Shown in pieces: positions 1-9,182 of a DNA stretch of 64,000 nucleotides. This DNA is from JADLBR01 sp964651705 (GTDB lineage Bacteria; Verrucomicrobiota; Verrucomicrobiia; JADLBR01): contig CAZYWZ010000001.1 of NCBI GenBank assembly GCA_964651705.1, positions 66,656 to 130,655 on the forward strand, read 5' to 3'. The translations under genes were made by a program, and so were the position numbers. Within the stretch, counting starts at the first letter, position 1, and every line of letters starts with the position of its first letter. Under the pieces are notes generated by a model. The model saw nothing but the letters and a program-made list of their open reading frames with translations, had not been told where the DNA came from and made no database searches.

Positions 1-1
1 C

Positions 2-80
2 GACGTGCCCGTCGAGGCCGTGCCGTGATCCAGCCGCGACCCATGTGGCGGCGAGCGTGAGCGAGCCGTCTGTCACATGA
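2..80 (+). CDS. possible 3' end of an upstream gene (partial)
   Basis: The window opens inside or just after another gene. Two forward frames could be its tail. One ends at a TGA at 26-28, with uniformly G/C third codon positions (residues DVPVEAVP). The other ends at a TGA at 78-80 that overlaps the next ATG as ATGA. The sequence available is too short to choose between them or to name a product. Confidence 0.25.
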   Translation, partial: TCPSRPCRDPAATHVAASVSEPSVT

Positions 81-1087
81 CCCCCGCCGTCTCCGTCATC
101 CTTCCCGCCCGCGACGCCGCGGCGACCCTCCCCTCCGCGCTCGATAGCCTGCGCGCGCAGACCCTGCGCGACATCGAGATCGTAGCCATCGACGACGGGT
201 CCTCGGACGCGACGCCGGAGATCGCGCGCCGCGCGGCGCGCGATGACCCGAGGGTGATCGTGGTCTCGTGCGGGGGGCGCGGGATCGTCGCCGCACTGGA
301 GCGGGGCATCGCGATGTGCCGCGCCCCGCTCGTGGCGCGCATGGACGCCGACGACGTGTCGTTGCCCGAGCGATTCGCCTTGCAGAAGGGCCTCCTCGAC
401 GCGCGCCCTGACATCGGCCTCGTCGGTTGCCGGGTCGCGTTTGGCGGGGAGCGATCGGCGAGCCGCGGCTACGCGCTGCACGTGGATTGGGTCAATGGCC
501 TTCTGGAACCCGAGGCCATCGCCCTGCACCGCTTCATCGAATCGCCATTCGCGCACCCGAGCGTCATGTTCCGGCGGGAGTTGGTGGGGCGCCACGGTGG
601 CTATCGGGACGGGCCGTTTCCGGAGGATTACGAGCTGTGGCTCCGCTGGCTGGACGAGGGCGTGCGCATGGCCAAGGTGACCGAGACGCTGCTGGTCTGG
701 AATGATCCCTCCGGCCGCCTCTCGCGCGTAGACCCGCGCTATTCCAAGGAGGCCTTCTTCCGCCTGAAAGCGGAGTATCTGGCCCGTTGGCTCGCGCGGC
801 ACAACCCCCGGCATCCAGAGATCACCACCTGGGGTGCGGGACGCCTGGCCCGGCGCCGCGCCGAGATGCTCCTCCCCCACGGCATACGCATCGCGCGACA
901 CGTGGACATCGCCCCGACCCTCGTCGGGCGGAACGTGGCGGGCCGCCCCGTCGTCGGCCCGGATGCGATCCCGCCCGAGGATTTCGTCGTCGCCCTCGTC
1001 GCCACCCGCGGCGCGCGCGAACTCATCCGCGCCCGCCTCGAGGCGGCGGGACGCGTCATGGGGAAGGATTTCCTCTTGGCGGCGTGA
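77..1087 (+). CDS. family 2 glycosyltransferase
   Basis: A 336-residue cytoplasmic or membrane-associated enzyme expected to move a sugar from a nucleotide donor to an acceptor. The N-terminal 240 residues form a GT-A domain. It starts with VSVILPARDAAATL, followed by the acidic pair D39-D40 in VAIDDGSSDAT, and then a metal-binding DxD at residues 90-92 in ARMDADD. A later FPEDYELWLR segment is the usual acceptor-side block of GT2 enzymes. The last 90 residues (from ITTWGAGRLARRR) look like an added small domain with a GxG-type turn, as in GT2 proteins of surface polysaccharide loci. Acceptor and donor cannot be read from sequence. The start ATG overlaps a possible upstream stop (ATGA), suggesting operon coupling with a gene outside the window. 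Confidence 0.9.
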   Translation: MTPAVSVILPARDAAATLPSALDSLRAQTLRDIEIVAIDDGSSDATPEIARRAARDDPRVIVVSCGGRGIVAALERGIAMCRAPLVARMDADDVSLPERFALQKGLLDARPDIGLVGCRVAFGGERSASRGYALHVDWVNGLLEPEAIALHRFIESPFAHPSVMFRRELVGRHGGYRDGPFPEDYELWLRWLDEGVRMAKVTETLLVWNDPSGRLSRVDPRYSKEAFFRLKAEYLARWLARHNPRHPEITTWGAGRLARRRAEMLLPHGIRIARHVDIAPTLVGRNVAGRPVVGPDAIPPEDFVVALVATRGARELIRARLEAAGRVMGKDFLLAA

Positions 1088-1099
1088 GGCCCAGATGTA

Positions 1100-1227
1100 A
1101 CCCATCGGGCAACAGATGGGCCGGGGCCCTTCGGCGGTGGCCCGGTCGGGCGCCGAAGCCGGAAGCGGCTTCGCTACGCGGGAGCGCGCCGGCGGTAGCG
1201 AAGGGCCTTCGCCCTTCGGCGGTGGCC
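1100..1227. repeat. hairpin repeat cluster (module D type)
   Basis: This non-coding stretch between two convergent genes holds three adjoining stem-loops. One has arms CCCATC and GATGGG around 1100-1120. One at 1154-1173 has 8-bp arms CGAAGCCG/CGGCTTCG and is followed by CTAC. One at 1199-1218 has arms CGAAGGG/CCCTTCG and is preceded by GTAG. The same GTAG-CGAAGGG unit recurs inverted at the right end of the window. No T-run follows, so a simple intrinsic terminator is not supported. Confidence 0.7.
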
Positions 1228-1229
1228 AG

Positions 1230-4200
1230 TCAGCGCTCGACCACCCGGACGCGAACAAACTTCGGCGCCTGCGCGGCGTCCTGGGTGATCGTGACCCGCG
1301 GGTACGGGCTGCCGGTTTCCGCGGCGGACCAATCCGCGTGAACCGATTGGATGGCGCCGCCGGCCGTGCTGGTGGCGACGGTGGTCCAACCCAGCAGGTC
1401 ATCGGAGCACTCCACGATCAGGTCGATGTCATCGCGCAGCGGGTCACGATCGAATTCCACCCGCAGCCCACCCGCGGGCGCCGTGCCGACGATCAAGGGC
1501 CCGCCGGCATCGGCGACGAGGGGGTTGTGGCGGAACGCGTATTCCAACAGGTTCCAGAACAGGTCGAAGTCGGGATTGGCGCCGTTGGCGCCGGGTCCGG
1601 CATTGGCCGACGAGCCAAAGTGCTCGGTGCGCCAGTCGAGGAGATTTGGTGGCGCGGGGACGGAATGCGCCGTGGCGGTGTAGTCCGAGAAGAACACGCC
1701 GTTGTGCGCACGCGCCCGATAGAAGTAGGTCACGGTCGGATCGAGGCCGCCGTCGTCATGGGATAACGCGGGGTGGTCGACGACGGCGATCTCCGCAAAT
1801 GGCCCGCCGGCATTGGTCGATCGCTCGATGTGGTAGCCGGTGGCGTCGGCGACGGTCGACCAGCCCAGCGCGATGTGCCCGGCGACGGCGCCCTGGCCCG
1901 CCGTCAGCGGCGCGGGGGCAGATGGCGGGGTGACGACGCCCACGCTGTCGAAGCGCGCACAGGCCGGGACGTCGTGTCCGGTGGTGTTGTCGGAGGTGAG
2001 GACGAGGCCCACGAGGGGATTCGGGCCAATGCCGGCGATGCTCGTCGCCGTGCCGAGCGCATTCCAGGCCGAGCCGTTCGTGGACCAGTGGGATTCGAAG
2101 GCATTTCCGGTCCGGGTCACGCGCAGCCAGCAGGGGAATGCCAGCCCGCTCCGTGTCGTGGCCTCGTCGGCGGTGCCGCCCGTCGTGAGGCGGAACGTGC
2201 GCCGCGCCGTTCGGCCGGCCTCGATCACCGTCGCGAACGCGGGCACGTTTTCGGTGAGGTTCGACCGCACGAGCAGACCGGCCTTGGCGGTGCTCACCGA
2301 GGTCTGGGGGAAGGCCGCCACGCGGCAGGTGATCTGCACGTCGCCGGAAATCGGCTGGTAGATATAGCGGCAGTTATCCGAGGTGCCGCCGATATCCCCA
2401 GACCGGCAGAGCGACCCGAACTGGCCCGACACGTGCTCGGAATAGCCTGGGTTGAGGAGCGTGCCCACCGTGCCCGCGGACCACGGCGCGGGCACCGACT
2501 GCGATGTCGCGTCGGCGATGAACACGTAATTGGTCGCCAGGGTGGTTCCCGCGGCACCGCCGGTCGGGGCGCCGAGCTGGGCCCGGAAGACCTTCGTCAG
2601 CTGCGGGCCGGGCAGATTGGCCACCGGGACGAAGTTGGTGCGGTGGCCCAGTTCCCCGTGATCCCACACGAGATTGGTCGTGGAAGCGGTGTAATCGATG
2701 CCGTTGGTCGCGGTGATGTTGGCGATGGAGCAGGTGATGCCGACCTGACCCACCGAGCCATTGAGGCGGAGCGCCGTCACGGGGGCGGCGCCGACCGTCT
2801 TGTCCACGATGAGCGAATCGGGATCCATGCGGATCAGGCCCGGCGTGCCGCCCTCGGCGACGGCCATGCAATAGGGAGAGTTGGCCGCGGCGCCCAGCGC
2901 GCGGACGCGATAGTGGGCAACCTGATTTGCCGGGGACGCGTTGTCCAGGTAGCCGGTGGCGTCAACGCCGGGCGTGTCGATCGTGGACCAGTTGCCCGTG
3001 GCCGGGTCGCGGCGCTGCACCTCGTAGCCGGTCTCGTTGGTCGCGTTGTCCTCCCAGGTCAACTGACGCCCGGTGGCGCTCGTGGCGGCGACCGCCAGCC
3101 CCGTCGGCGCCGTCGGTGGGTCCAGGGCGGCATCGGCCAGGATCGTCACCGCCGCGCCCTGGCTCAGGTTGCCATACGTCCCGCTGGCGCTCGTTTCCAA
3201 CCGGGCACTCTTGATCAGGTAGGTGTACGTGGTGCCGCCCACGGCGTTCGTGTCACTGAAGGCGGTGGCGGCAATCGGGGAACCGAGCGGATCCGATGCC
3301 GTCGCCGCCGATCCCGTCAGCCGCGTGAACGGTCCGGCGGTCGAGGTTGCCCGATAGACGTGATAGCCCGCCACCGGCCCACCCGCCGGCACCTGCCACG
3401 ACAGGTCGACGCCGCCCGCCACGGCCCTCGCCGAAGGCCGGGCGGGCACCGGCACCGGATGCAGGCGCAAGGTCGGGTCGCCCATGAGGTTGTAGTGGAC
3501 GTATCTGGCATTGCTGCCCCCTTCCCAGCCGCCAGAGGCTAGCGTCCGATTGTCGTTCTGGGTCAGGCGGTGGCCGTAGCCCACCGTTTCACCCACCGCC
3601 ATGTGGTCGAAATGGAAGAAGCCTCGCCCGGACCAAGCGCAGGTCAGGCCAAGCGATCCCGAAGTCCCCGCCAGCGGCGAGCGCAGGAAGTTGTTCGCGC
3701 GATCCCAGTCCCCAAAATAACTCCCGAAGAGCATCGTGAATACCGCCTGGGAATCCCGCAGCGCGAAATCGTAGGTCGAGGTGCCCACATCCTTGGCGCT
3801 CGTGTGCGAACCGGAGCCACAACCGTACGCCAAAAGGTACTTGTTGGTCCCGAGTGTCGTGAACCAATCCAGCGCCATCACGTTGGTCGAGGCGCGCCCG
3901 AAGAACGTGAATCCGTTCCTCCATCCCGATGCCGCGAAAGCCTCGCCTCCTCCGCTGCGATACCCAAACTCGTCATCGATGAGGGCCCGGCGGGGCACCG
4001 AGGCGTAGGGCCCACGCAAGTGCCGGAAGTCGTGGTCGCGATTGAGGTATTGGCGCAGTTTGGCTTCCTCGCTCACTCCCAGCGGGACGCTGGTCATCGA
4101 GGACAGGTCCACGCGACCGACGGACAATTCGAGGGAGGATGGGATGGTGCTGTGGCTGAACTTCCCATCCCCAGGGACGTTCCAATTCCTGCGGTCCGAG

Positions 4201-5006
4201 GCGCCGATATTGCTCGAACCCCCGTCGCTCCAGACCCCGTCGGTGTCCCCATAGTAGCTATCGGCGGGCCATGCCCCATAATGATCCGGGATATGCCCAT
4301 CGGGTACGATGTACCCCGAATAGGGCACCGGGATGCGACCCAGGAGGAACACGCTCCGGGTGCGCGCCGGGTCCGCGGCGTAGTTGGTCTGGACGACCGC
4401 GCGCGCGGCCTCGAGCTCTGCCAGGCGGGGGGCATAGTGGGCGGCATTCGTCGATGCCGGATCGATGGCCATGCGCGCCATGTTGGTGCGCACCACCTCC
4501 CAGCCGTCCCCCGCCAGATCGGATTCGAGTCGATCGATCTCCGGTCCGAGCGACAAGAGCATGGTGTTGTCCACCAGAAGGATCACCCGGCCGCGATCCT
4601 CGAGCAGCGGGATGTTGCAGCCGGCGACGATCGTCCCGTAGGCCGGGTTGAATAGATTCGAGAGGGAGCGCCTGACGAGGTACTCGTATGCCTGTCCGGA
4701 AACGGCCGAAGAATCGACGTAGGAAGTCATGTTGGGGGCCGGGTTGGCGACTGGAGGCCCCCATGACGCAGCCCCGACATCGCGCCGATACACCAGGTAG
4801 TTTGTCGTGTGCGGCGCCGAGTTCCAGTACAGCGTCACCACCGGAGAGTTCGTCTGCACGACGGCGTTCAGCTCGACCACGGCATCGCGCGTTATCGCCG
4901 CACCCACCGGAGCCGCGAGCGCGATCGCGACCAGCAGCGCGCCGGCGCATCGGCGCCGCGGGGCGTGCGGCAGGAAGCAGGACGGGGGACTCGCCATCGC
5001 GCGCAT
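1230..5006 (-). CDS. large secreted protein: C25-peptidase-like core, fibronectin III repeats
   Basis: A 1258-residue exported protein. A basic n-region (PRRRCAG) and hydrophobic stretch (ALLVAIALAAPVGAA) form a signal peptide. A first Fn3-like unit covers about residues 40-120. Next comes a 400-residue core with VILLVDNTMLL, FLLGRIPVPYSGY, DSYYGDTDGVW and LLAYGCGSGSH (about residue 394), laid out as in gingipain-like C25 caspase-fold proteins, although the catalytic His/Cys pair cannot be proven. The core ends with NLMGDPTLRLHP, as in many C25 proteins. Two Fn3 units, a Calx-beta-like stretch, a LamG/DUF1349-like beta-sandwich, a fourth Fn3 unit and a C-terminal segment follow. There is no obvious Shine-Dalgarno at either possible ATG (5006 or 4997). 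It may be an extracellular protease or only a cell-surface binding protein. Confidence 0.75.
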   Translation of the reverse strand: MRAMASPPSCFLPHAPRRRCAGALLVAIALAAPVGAAITRDAVVELNAVVQTNSPVVTLYWNSAPHTTNYLVYRRDVGAASWGPPVANPAPNMTSYVDSSAVSGQAYEYLVRRSLSNLFNPAYGTIVAGCNIPLLEDRGRVILLVDNTMLLSLGPEIDRLESDLAGDGWEVVRTNMARMAIDPASTNAAHYAPRLAELEAARAVVQTNYAADPARTRSVFLLGRIPVPYSGYIVPDGHIPDHYGAWPADSYYGDTDGVWSDGGSSNIGASDRRNWNVPGDGKFSHSTIPSSLELSVGRVDLSSMTSVPLGVSEEAKLRQYLNRDHDFRHLRGPYASVPRRALIDDEFGYRSGGGEAFAASGWRNGFTFFGRASTNVMALDWFTTLGTNKYLLAYGCGSGSHTSAKDVGTSTYDFALRDSQAVFTMLFGSYFGDWDRANNFLRSPLAGTSGSLGLTCAWSGRGFFHFDHMAVGETVGYGHRLTQNDNRTLASGGWEGGSNARYVHYNLMGDPTLRLHPVPVPARPSARAVAGGVDLSWQVPAGGPVAGYHVYRATSTAGPFTRLTGSAATASDPLGSPIAATAFSDTNAVGGTTYTYLIKSARLETSASGTYGNLSQGAAVTILADAALDPPTAPTGLAVAATSATGRQLTWEDNATNETGYEVQRRDPATGNWSTIDTPGVDATGYLDNASPANQVAHYRVRALGAAANSPYCMAVAEGGTPGLIRMDPDSLIVDKTVGAAPVTALRLNGSVGQVGITCSIANITATNGIDYTASTTNLVWDHGELGHRTNFVPVANLPGPQLTKVFRAQLGAPTGGAAGTTLATNYVFIADATSQSVPAPWSAGTVGTLLNPGYSEHVSGQFGSLCRSGDIGGTSDNCRYIYQPISGDVQITCRVAAFPQTSVSTAKAGLLVRSNLTENVPAFATVIEAGRTARRTFRLTTGGTADEATTRSGLAFPCWLRVTRTGNAFESHWSTNGSAWNALGTATSIAGIGPNPLVGLVLTSDNTTGHDVPACARFDSVGVVTPPSAPAPLTAGQGAVAGHIALGWSTVADATGYHIERSTNAGGPFAEIAVVDHPALSHDDGGLDPTVTYFYRARAHNGVFFSDYTATAHSVPAPPNLLDWRTEHFGSSANAGPGANGANPDFDLFWNLLEYAFRHNPLVADAGGPLIVGTAPAGGLRVEFDRDPLRDDIDLIVECSDDLLGWTTVATSTAGGAIQSVHADWSAAETGSPYPRVTITQDAAQAPKFVRVRVVER

Positions 5007-5084
5007 CGGAGGGAAGCGACTCTCGACAAACCGGAGGGTCCACTCAAGACGATTATTCCGGCAGGCCGCATGCGGGGAACCACC

Positions 5085-5180
5085 CTAGGGAAAAATGTAG
5101 CCCCTCCGGTCACGGAGGGGCCGGCGTGCTCAGCCGATGCGTCCCCGGTCTGACGACCATAGCTACACCCGGAATTCTCG
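5085..5180 (-). repeat. hairpin repeat module B, inverted copy
   Basis: Read on the minus strand this matches the module at 50090-50180 and 57306-57400: a GAATTCCGGGTGTAGC start, an imperfect first hairpin with GTCA loop, then a perfect 9-bp stem (GCCCCTCCG arm, TGAC loop), then GGCTACATTTTT. It lies between the secreted Fn3 protein and the downstream end of the DUF697 gene, ending about 10 bp from that stop codon. The stem sequence differs from the other copies but pairing is kept. Confidence 0.75.
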
Positions 5181-5184
5181 AGCC

Positions 5185-6123
5185 TCACGCGCCCCGGACC
5201 ATGTCGACGATCTTCGCGGCATCGAGTGTGCGGGCGCGGTCGGCGATCTGGGGCGCGTATTGCGCCTGGAGGCGTTTGCCCTCGCCGAGCATGTCGGCGA
5301 AGGTCTGTTTCAGGAGGGCCATGTCCATGCGTCGCCCGGAGGCATAGTAGCGCTGCGCGACGTGGCCGAGGGCGTAGGTGGAGGCGAAGGAAAACGCGGC
5401 ACCCGTCGCGGCCCGTCCCAGCCCGCCGGCCATCTTGCCCGCGGCGGCGCGCAAGAGCCCGCCGACGAGCCTCCGGCCGATCTGCTCCACGTATTGGGAG
5501 GTGAGGCCGACGCCGAGGGCCGCGAGGAATTCTTTGATGTGGCCCTGGTCCAGTTGGTGCCCGTGCGCCTTGCCGATGCGATAGACCATCTTCATCTGCA
5601 GCGGGATGATGGCCATCGTCGCCAGCGATTGCGGCAGCAATTCCAGCGCGCCGTTGAGGATGGCGTAGTTCAGGATCGTCTTGTCCAGCGCATCGCCGTC
5701 GGGGCCACCCGCCGCGCCCGCGAGCACCGGCGGCTCTTTATCGACCGGTGCCTCGGCGATGGCGTCCGCTGCCTCCGCGGTCCGCGCCGCCTCGTCGGCC
5801 GCCAATCCCAGCGCCGACGCCAATCCCGCGAGAAAGGCCGCCTCGGTTTCGTCGCGGCGGCCGTCCGCGTCACAGACGCCCACCGCCAATTCGTAGGCCA
5901 GTTGCCGCAGTTCGGGTGCCCCGATCGCGGCGATCGCGTCCTCGAGCTTCACCTTGCCCAGCAGGACATCCTGATAGACCGCCGCGATGTTGATGTCGGA
6001 TTCCCCGGAGAGGGATTCCGCGACGCGCCGGATCTCGGCGCGCTCGGTGTCCGCCTTCCGCCGGTCGGCGAAGGCCGCGAGGATCGCGATCGATAGGATG
6101 GCTTTCTGTTCGTCTTGGGTCAT
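5185..6123 (-). CDS. TerB-like / DUF697 (YcjF-like) membrane-associated protein
   Basis: The start is placed at the ATG giving MTQDEQKAILSIAILAAFAD, because GGGAG lies about 8 bases upstream, so the protein has 312 residues. The N-terminal 130 residues are helical and acidic, with paired segments (ADRRKADTERAEIRRV; CDADGRRDETEAAFLAGLAS), like TerB-type metal-binding helical bundles. The rest fits DUF697: LDKTILNYAILNGALELLPQSL, then AIIPLQMKMVYRIGKAHG, then a glycine-rich hydrophobic stretch (GGLLRAAAGKMAGGLGRAATG). Such proteins sit at the inner face of the membrane and are often stress-associated, but no reaction is known. The family call is confident only for the C-terminal half. Confidence 0.7.
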   Translation of the reverse strand: MTQDEQKAILSIAILAAFADRRKADTERAEIRRVAESLSGESDINIAAVYQDVLLGKVKLEDAIAAIGAPELRQLAYELAVGVCDADGRRDETEAAFLAGLASALGLAADEAARTAEAADAIAEAPVDKEPPVLAGAAGGPDGDALDKTILNYAILNGALELLPQSLATMAIIPLQMKMVYRIGKAHGHQLDQGHIKEFLAALGVGLTSQYVEQIGRRLVGGLLRAAAGKMAGGLGRAATGAAFSFASTYALGHVAQRYYASGRRMDMALLKQTFADMLGEGKRLQAQYAPQIADRARTLDAAKIVDMVRGA

Positions 6124-6251
6124 GTCATTGCTCCCGTGGCGGAAGTCTGCCCGAAAGGGGCCCGGTGGCAACCCCCGCCGCCCGTCGTTTTCGGCATAGA
6201 CGGCGGCGCTTGTCCTACAGACAGGGGGCGGATGGGGCGTATCCTGGCAGC

Positions 6252-7646
6252 ATGGATAACGCCAGCCGCCAACCGTCGTCCACCATCCCCCGCCGCAACT
6301 TCCTGAGGGCCGCCACCGGGGCGGCCGCCTTCTCCATCTTGGGAGGACGGTCGCTCGCCGACGGGCGGCGCCGTCCCGCGCCCAACGAGCGGCTGAACCT
6401 GGCGGCGATCGGGGTGGGCGGGATGGGGGAGAAGAATCTCGGAAAGTGTGAGACCGAGAACATCGTCGCGCTCTGCGACGTGGATTCGGACTATGCCGCC
6501 AAGAGTTTTGACAAATACCCGAACGCGCGGCGGCACCGGGATTTCCGCGTGATGTTCGACAAGGAGAAGGGCATCGACGCGGTCATCATCGCGACCCCGG
6601 ACCACACGCACGCGGTGATCGCGATGGAGGCGATGCGGCGCGGGTTGGGCGTCTACGTGCAGAAACCCCTGGCGCACGCCGTCTGGGAGGCGCGGCGGAT
6701 GACCGAGGTCGCGCGCGAGCACAAGGTCATGACGCAGATGGGCAACCAGGGGCGATCGGGCGACGGCATCCGCATGGTCAAGGAATGGATCGACGCCGAT
6801 CTCATCGGCAGGGTGACCGAGGTGCACGCGTGGACCAATCGCCCCGTCTGGCCGCAGGGCATCGAGGTGGGGAGGCCCGCGGAGACGCCCGCGGTCCCCG
6901 AATCGCTGGATTGGGATCTGTGGATCGGGCCGGCGCCGATGCGCCCCTATCATCCCACCTACCATCCGAACAAGTGGCGCGCGTGGTGGGATTTTGGGAC
7001 CGGCTCGCTGGGAGATCTCGGCTGCCACATCCTCGATGTCCCGTTCCTCTCGCTGAAGCTGAAATACCCGGAGCGGGTCGAGGGCTGCGTCTCCACCTAC
7101 TGGGAAGAGTTCTGGAAGAAGACCGAGCCGAAGAACGAGACGTTCCCGCGGTCCACGATCGTGCGCTATCGGTTCCCCGCCCGCGAGGGCCTGCCGCCGG
7201 TGCGCCTGACATGGTGGGATGGCGGCATGATGCCGCCCAGGCCGGAGGAACTGGAACCGGGCCGGCAGATGGGCGATGCGGACGGCGGCGTGCTTTTCAT
7301 CGGGGACAAGGGCAAGCTCATGTGCGGCTGCTATGGCAAGAATCCGCGGCTGATCCCCGAGTCGCGCATGAAGGACTTCCGGCCGCCGGAGCCGAGCATC
7401 CCCCGCATCCCGCACGGCCTCGATGGCCACGAGCAGGATTGGATCCGGTCCTGCAAGGATGGAAAACCTTCGTCTTCCCATTTCGATTATTCCGGCCCAC
7501 TTTCAGAGATGGTGCTGATGGGCAACCTGGCGGTCCGTTATCCGGGCCGCGAGTTGGTGTGGGATGGGGAGAAGATGGAGGTCACTAATGATGCCGAGGC
7601 CAACGCATTCGTTCGAAGCCAATACCGCGAGGGCTGGGCGCTCTGA
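6252..7646 (+). CDS. Tat-exported Gfo/Idh/MocA-family dehydrogenase
   Basis: A 464-residue NAD(P)-dependent sugar oxidoreductase candidate. The ATG at 6252 starts a Tat signal (IPRRNFLRAATGAAAFSIL); the upstream in-frame extension is unusually Arg-rich and is rejected. The Rossmann motif is GVGGMG (residues 54-59), followed by ALCDVDSDYA. The sugar-binding region has IIATPDHTHA and VYVQKPL, a known variant of the EKP motif in exported members of this family. The C-terminal domain holds GSLGDLGCHILD. Members oxidise or reduce a ring carbon of sugars; substrate is unknown here. A DUF1080 protein follows 43 bp later, a pairing known from 3-keto-glycoside chemistry in Bacteroidota and PVC bacteria. 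Confidence 0.92.
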   Translation: MDNASRQPSSTIPRRNFLRAATGAAAFSILGGRSLADGRRRPAPNERLNLAAIGVGGMGEKNLGKCETENIVALCDVDSDYAAKSFDKYPNARRHRDFRVMFDKEKGIDAVIIATPDHTHAVIAMEAMRRGLGVYVQKPLAHAVWEARRMTEVAREHKVMTQMGNQGRSGDGIRMVKEWIDADLIGRVTEVHAWTNRPVWPQGIEVGRPAETPAVPESLDWDLWIGPAPMRPYHPTYHPNKWRAWWDFGTGSLGDLGCHILDVPFLSLKLKYPERVEGCVSTYWEEFWKKTEPKNETFPRSTIVRYRFPAREGLPPVRLTWWDGGMMPPRPEELEPGRQMGDADGGVLFIGDKGKLMCGCYGKNPRLIPESRMKDFRPPEPSIPRIPHGLDGHEQDWIRSCKDGKPSSSHFDYSGPLSEMVLMGNLAVRYPGRELVWDGEKMEVTNDAEANAFVRSQYREGWAL

Positions 7647-7689
7647 GCCGCCCGGTCGGGGCGGGTTGGGCCGCGCCCGCGGGCCGGCC

Positions 7690-8382
7690 ATGGTGAAGGC
7701 CTGTCCGCTCGCCCTCGGCCTCCTGCTGGCCGCGGGCGCCACGGCGCCCTCCGCCGGCGACTCCTCGGCGCATCCGGATGCCACCGGTTGGCGCCAGCTC
7801 TTTGCCGAGGACCTTTCCGATGCCGTCGCGCCCCCAGGGGTCTGGTCGTGGCGCGACGGGGTGCTCGGCGCCACCGACGACCAGTGCCTCTGGACCCGCG
7901 CGGAGTACTCGGATTTCACGGTGGACCTGGAGTTCCGCAATTCGGATGGGACCAACAGCGGGGTGATCGTGTACGCGAGCGACACGAAGAATTGGATCCC
8001 GAATTCGGTGGAGATCCAGATCGCGGATGACTTCAGCCCGAAGTGGGCCAAGAGCCCGAAGAGCTGGCAGTGCGGGGCCATCTTCGGCCACAAGCCAGCC
8101 GCCAAGAGCGCCGTGCGCAAGCCGGGCGAATGGAACCGAATGACCATCACCTGCCGCGGCCCGGTCATATCGGTGGCGCTCAACGGGGAGGCTATCAACG
8201 AGATCGACTTGCGCCAATGGACGTCGGCGAAAAATAACCCCGATGGCTCCGAGATCCCCCCGTGGCTGAGCAAGCCCCTCGCGGAACTGCCCACGCGGGG
8301 GCGCATCGGCCTGCAGGGCAAGCATGCCGGCGCGCCGATCGAGTTCCGCAATATCCGGATATCGGATCAGGCGCCCCGCTGA
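7690..8382 (+). CDS. secreted DUF1080 (3-keto-disaccharide hydrolase-like) protein
   Basis: A 230-residue protein. The ATG at 7690 is chosen because it starts a clean signal peptide (MVKACPLALGLLLAAGATAPSAG); the open frame begins earlier, inside the preceding gene. The mature part is a concanavalin-like beta-sandwich of the DUF1080 family: GWRQLFAEDLSD, VWSWRDGVLGATDD, DFTVDLEFRNSDGTNSGV, NSVEIQIADD, GAIFGHKPA, EWNRMTITCRG and RGRIGLQGKHAGAPIEFRNI. Some members hydrolyse 3-keto-glycosides, which fits the dehydrogenase just upstream. Its last 16 bases overlap the 3' end of the convergent AraC-type regulator gene, so antisense interference is possible. Confidence 0.9.
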   Translation: MVKACPLALGLLLAAGATAPSAGDSSAHPDATGWRQLFAEDLSDAVAPPGVWSWRDGVLGATDDQCLWTRAEYSDFTVDLEFRNSDGTNSGVIVYASDTKNWIPNSVEIQIADDFSPKWAKSPKSWQCGAIFGHKPAAKSAVRKPGEWNRMTITCRGPVISVALNGEAINEIDLRQWTSAKNNPDGSEIPPWLSKPLAELPTRGRIGLQGKHAGAPIEFRNIRISDQAPR

Positions 8383-9128
8383 AAGGCGCGGGGCGTCTTG
8401 CCCGTGTGCTTTCTGAAATGCGCCGTGAAGTTGCTCTGGTCGCAGAAACCGAGGCGGGCGGCGAGGTCGGCGATCCCCCCGTCGCCGCGGGCCAGCGCCT
8501 CGCTGGCGGCGCGGATCCTGCATTTCATCCAGTAGGTGCGGGGGCTCATGCCGAACCCCCCGTGGAATGTGCGCTGGAGCTGTCGGGCGGAGATGCCGCA
8601 GGCCCGCGCGAGTTCCCCTACCGGCGGGAAGGTGGACAGGTCCCCGCGCAGGCGATTGATCGCCGGCGCGATGCGCGAGGGGCCGAGTTCTGGAGGCGCG
8701 ACGCCGCCGCACGCGCGCAGGGTGCCCATGACGCCGATGACGTGGCCCCCGCGGTCCTTGATCGGGAACTTGCTGATGACAAACCAGTCCGGCAGGCCCA
8801 CATGATCCACCCACACCTCCACCTGGTTGAGGATCGGTTTGCCGGTCCGGTGGATGCGGCGGTCGTCGGCCAGGTACTTCCGCGCCAGGGGCCCCGGCGT
8901 CAGTTCGTGGTCGGTCTTGCCGAGCATCGCCGCCTGGTCGCGCAGCCCGTGGTGCGCCGGCAGCCCGCGGCTGAAGAACAGCGTGCGTCCCGCCCGGTCC
9001 TTTACGAAGAAGTGGATATCGGGCAACCCATCGAAGACCCGATGGAAGTGGCTGTCGGGGGCGATCCGGCGCAGGAACTCGGCCCGCGCCCTCGACCATC
9101 GGTTGGCTATGGGCGACGCTTTTGGCAT
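8367..9128 (-). CDS. AraC-family transcriptional regulator with PAS sensor
   Basis: The ATG at 9128 gives 253 residues; a GTG 21 bases upstream is possible and would duplicate the MPKA start. Residues 25-135 form a PAS-like sensor (FHRVFDGLPDIHFFVKDRAGRTLF, GKTDHELTPG, WFVISKFPIKD, HVIGVMGTLR). The C-terminal 100 residues are an AraC double helix-turn-helix: VGELARACGISARQLQRTFH and IADLAARLGFCDQSNFTAHFRKHTGKTPRAF. It is divergent from the FAD oxidoreductase at 9201 across 72 bases that contain two ATTAATGTG repeats, so that gene is its likely target. The PAS ligand is unknown. Confidence 0.92.
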   Translation of the reverse strand: MPKASPIANRWSRARAEFLRRIAPDSHFHRVFDGLPDIHFFVKDRAGRTLFFSRGLPAHHGLRDQAAMLGKTDHELTPGPLARKYLADDRRIHRTGKPILNQVEVWVDHVGLPDWFVISKFPIKDRGGHVIGVMGTLRACGGVAPPELGPSRIAPAINRLRGDLSTFPPVGELARACGISARQLQRTFHGGFGMSPRTYWMKCRIRAASEALARGDGGIADLAARLGFCDQSNFTAHFRKHTGKTPRAFQRGA

Positions 9129-9182
9129 ATTATCCAACGCTTTCGGCACAGACGGCGCAACGACCGCGCGGTATCATAGCTC

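Noticed and set aside
1773..3542. 589-codon forward open frame opposite the Fn3 protein
   Set aside because: It is Arg/Gly/His-rich, has no domain and lies wholly antisense to a well-supported gene; typical shadow in GC-rich DNA.
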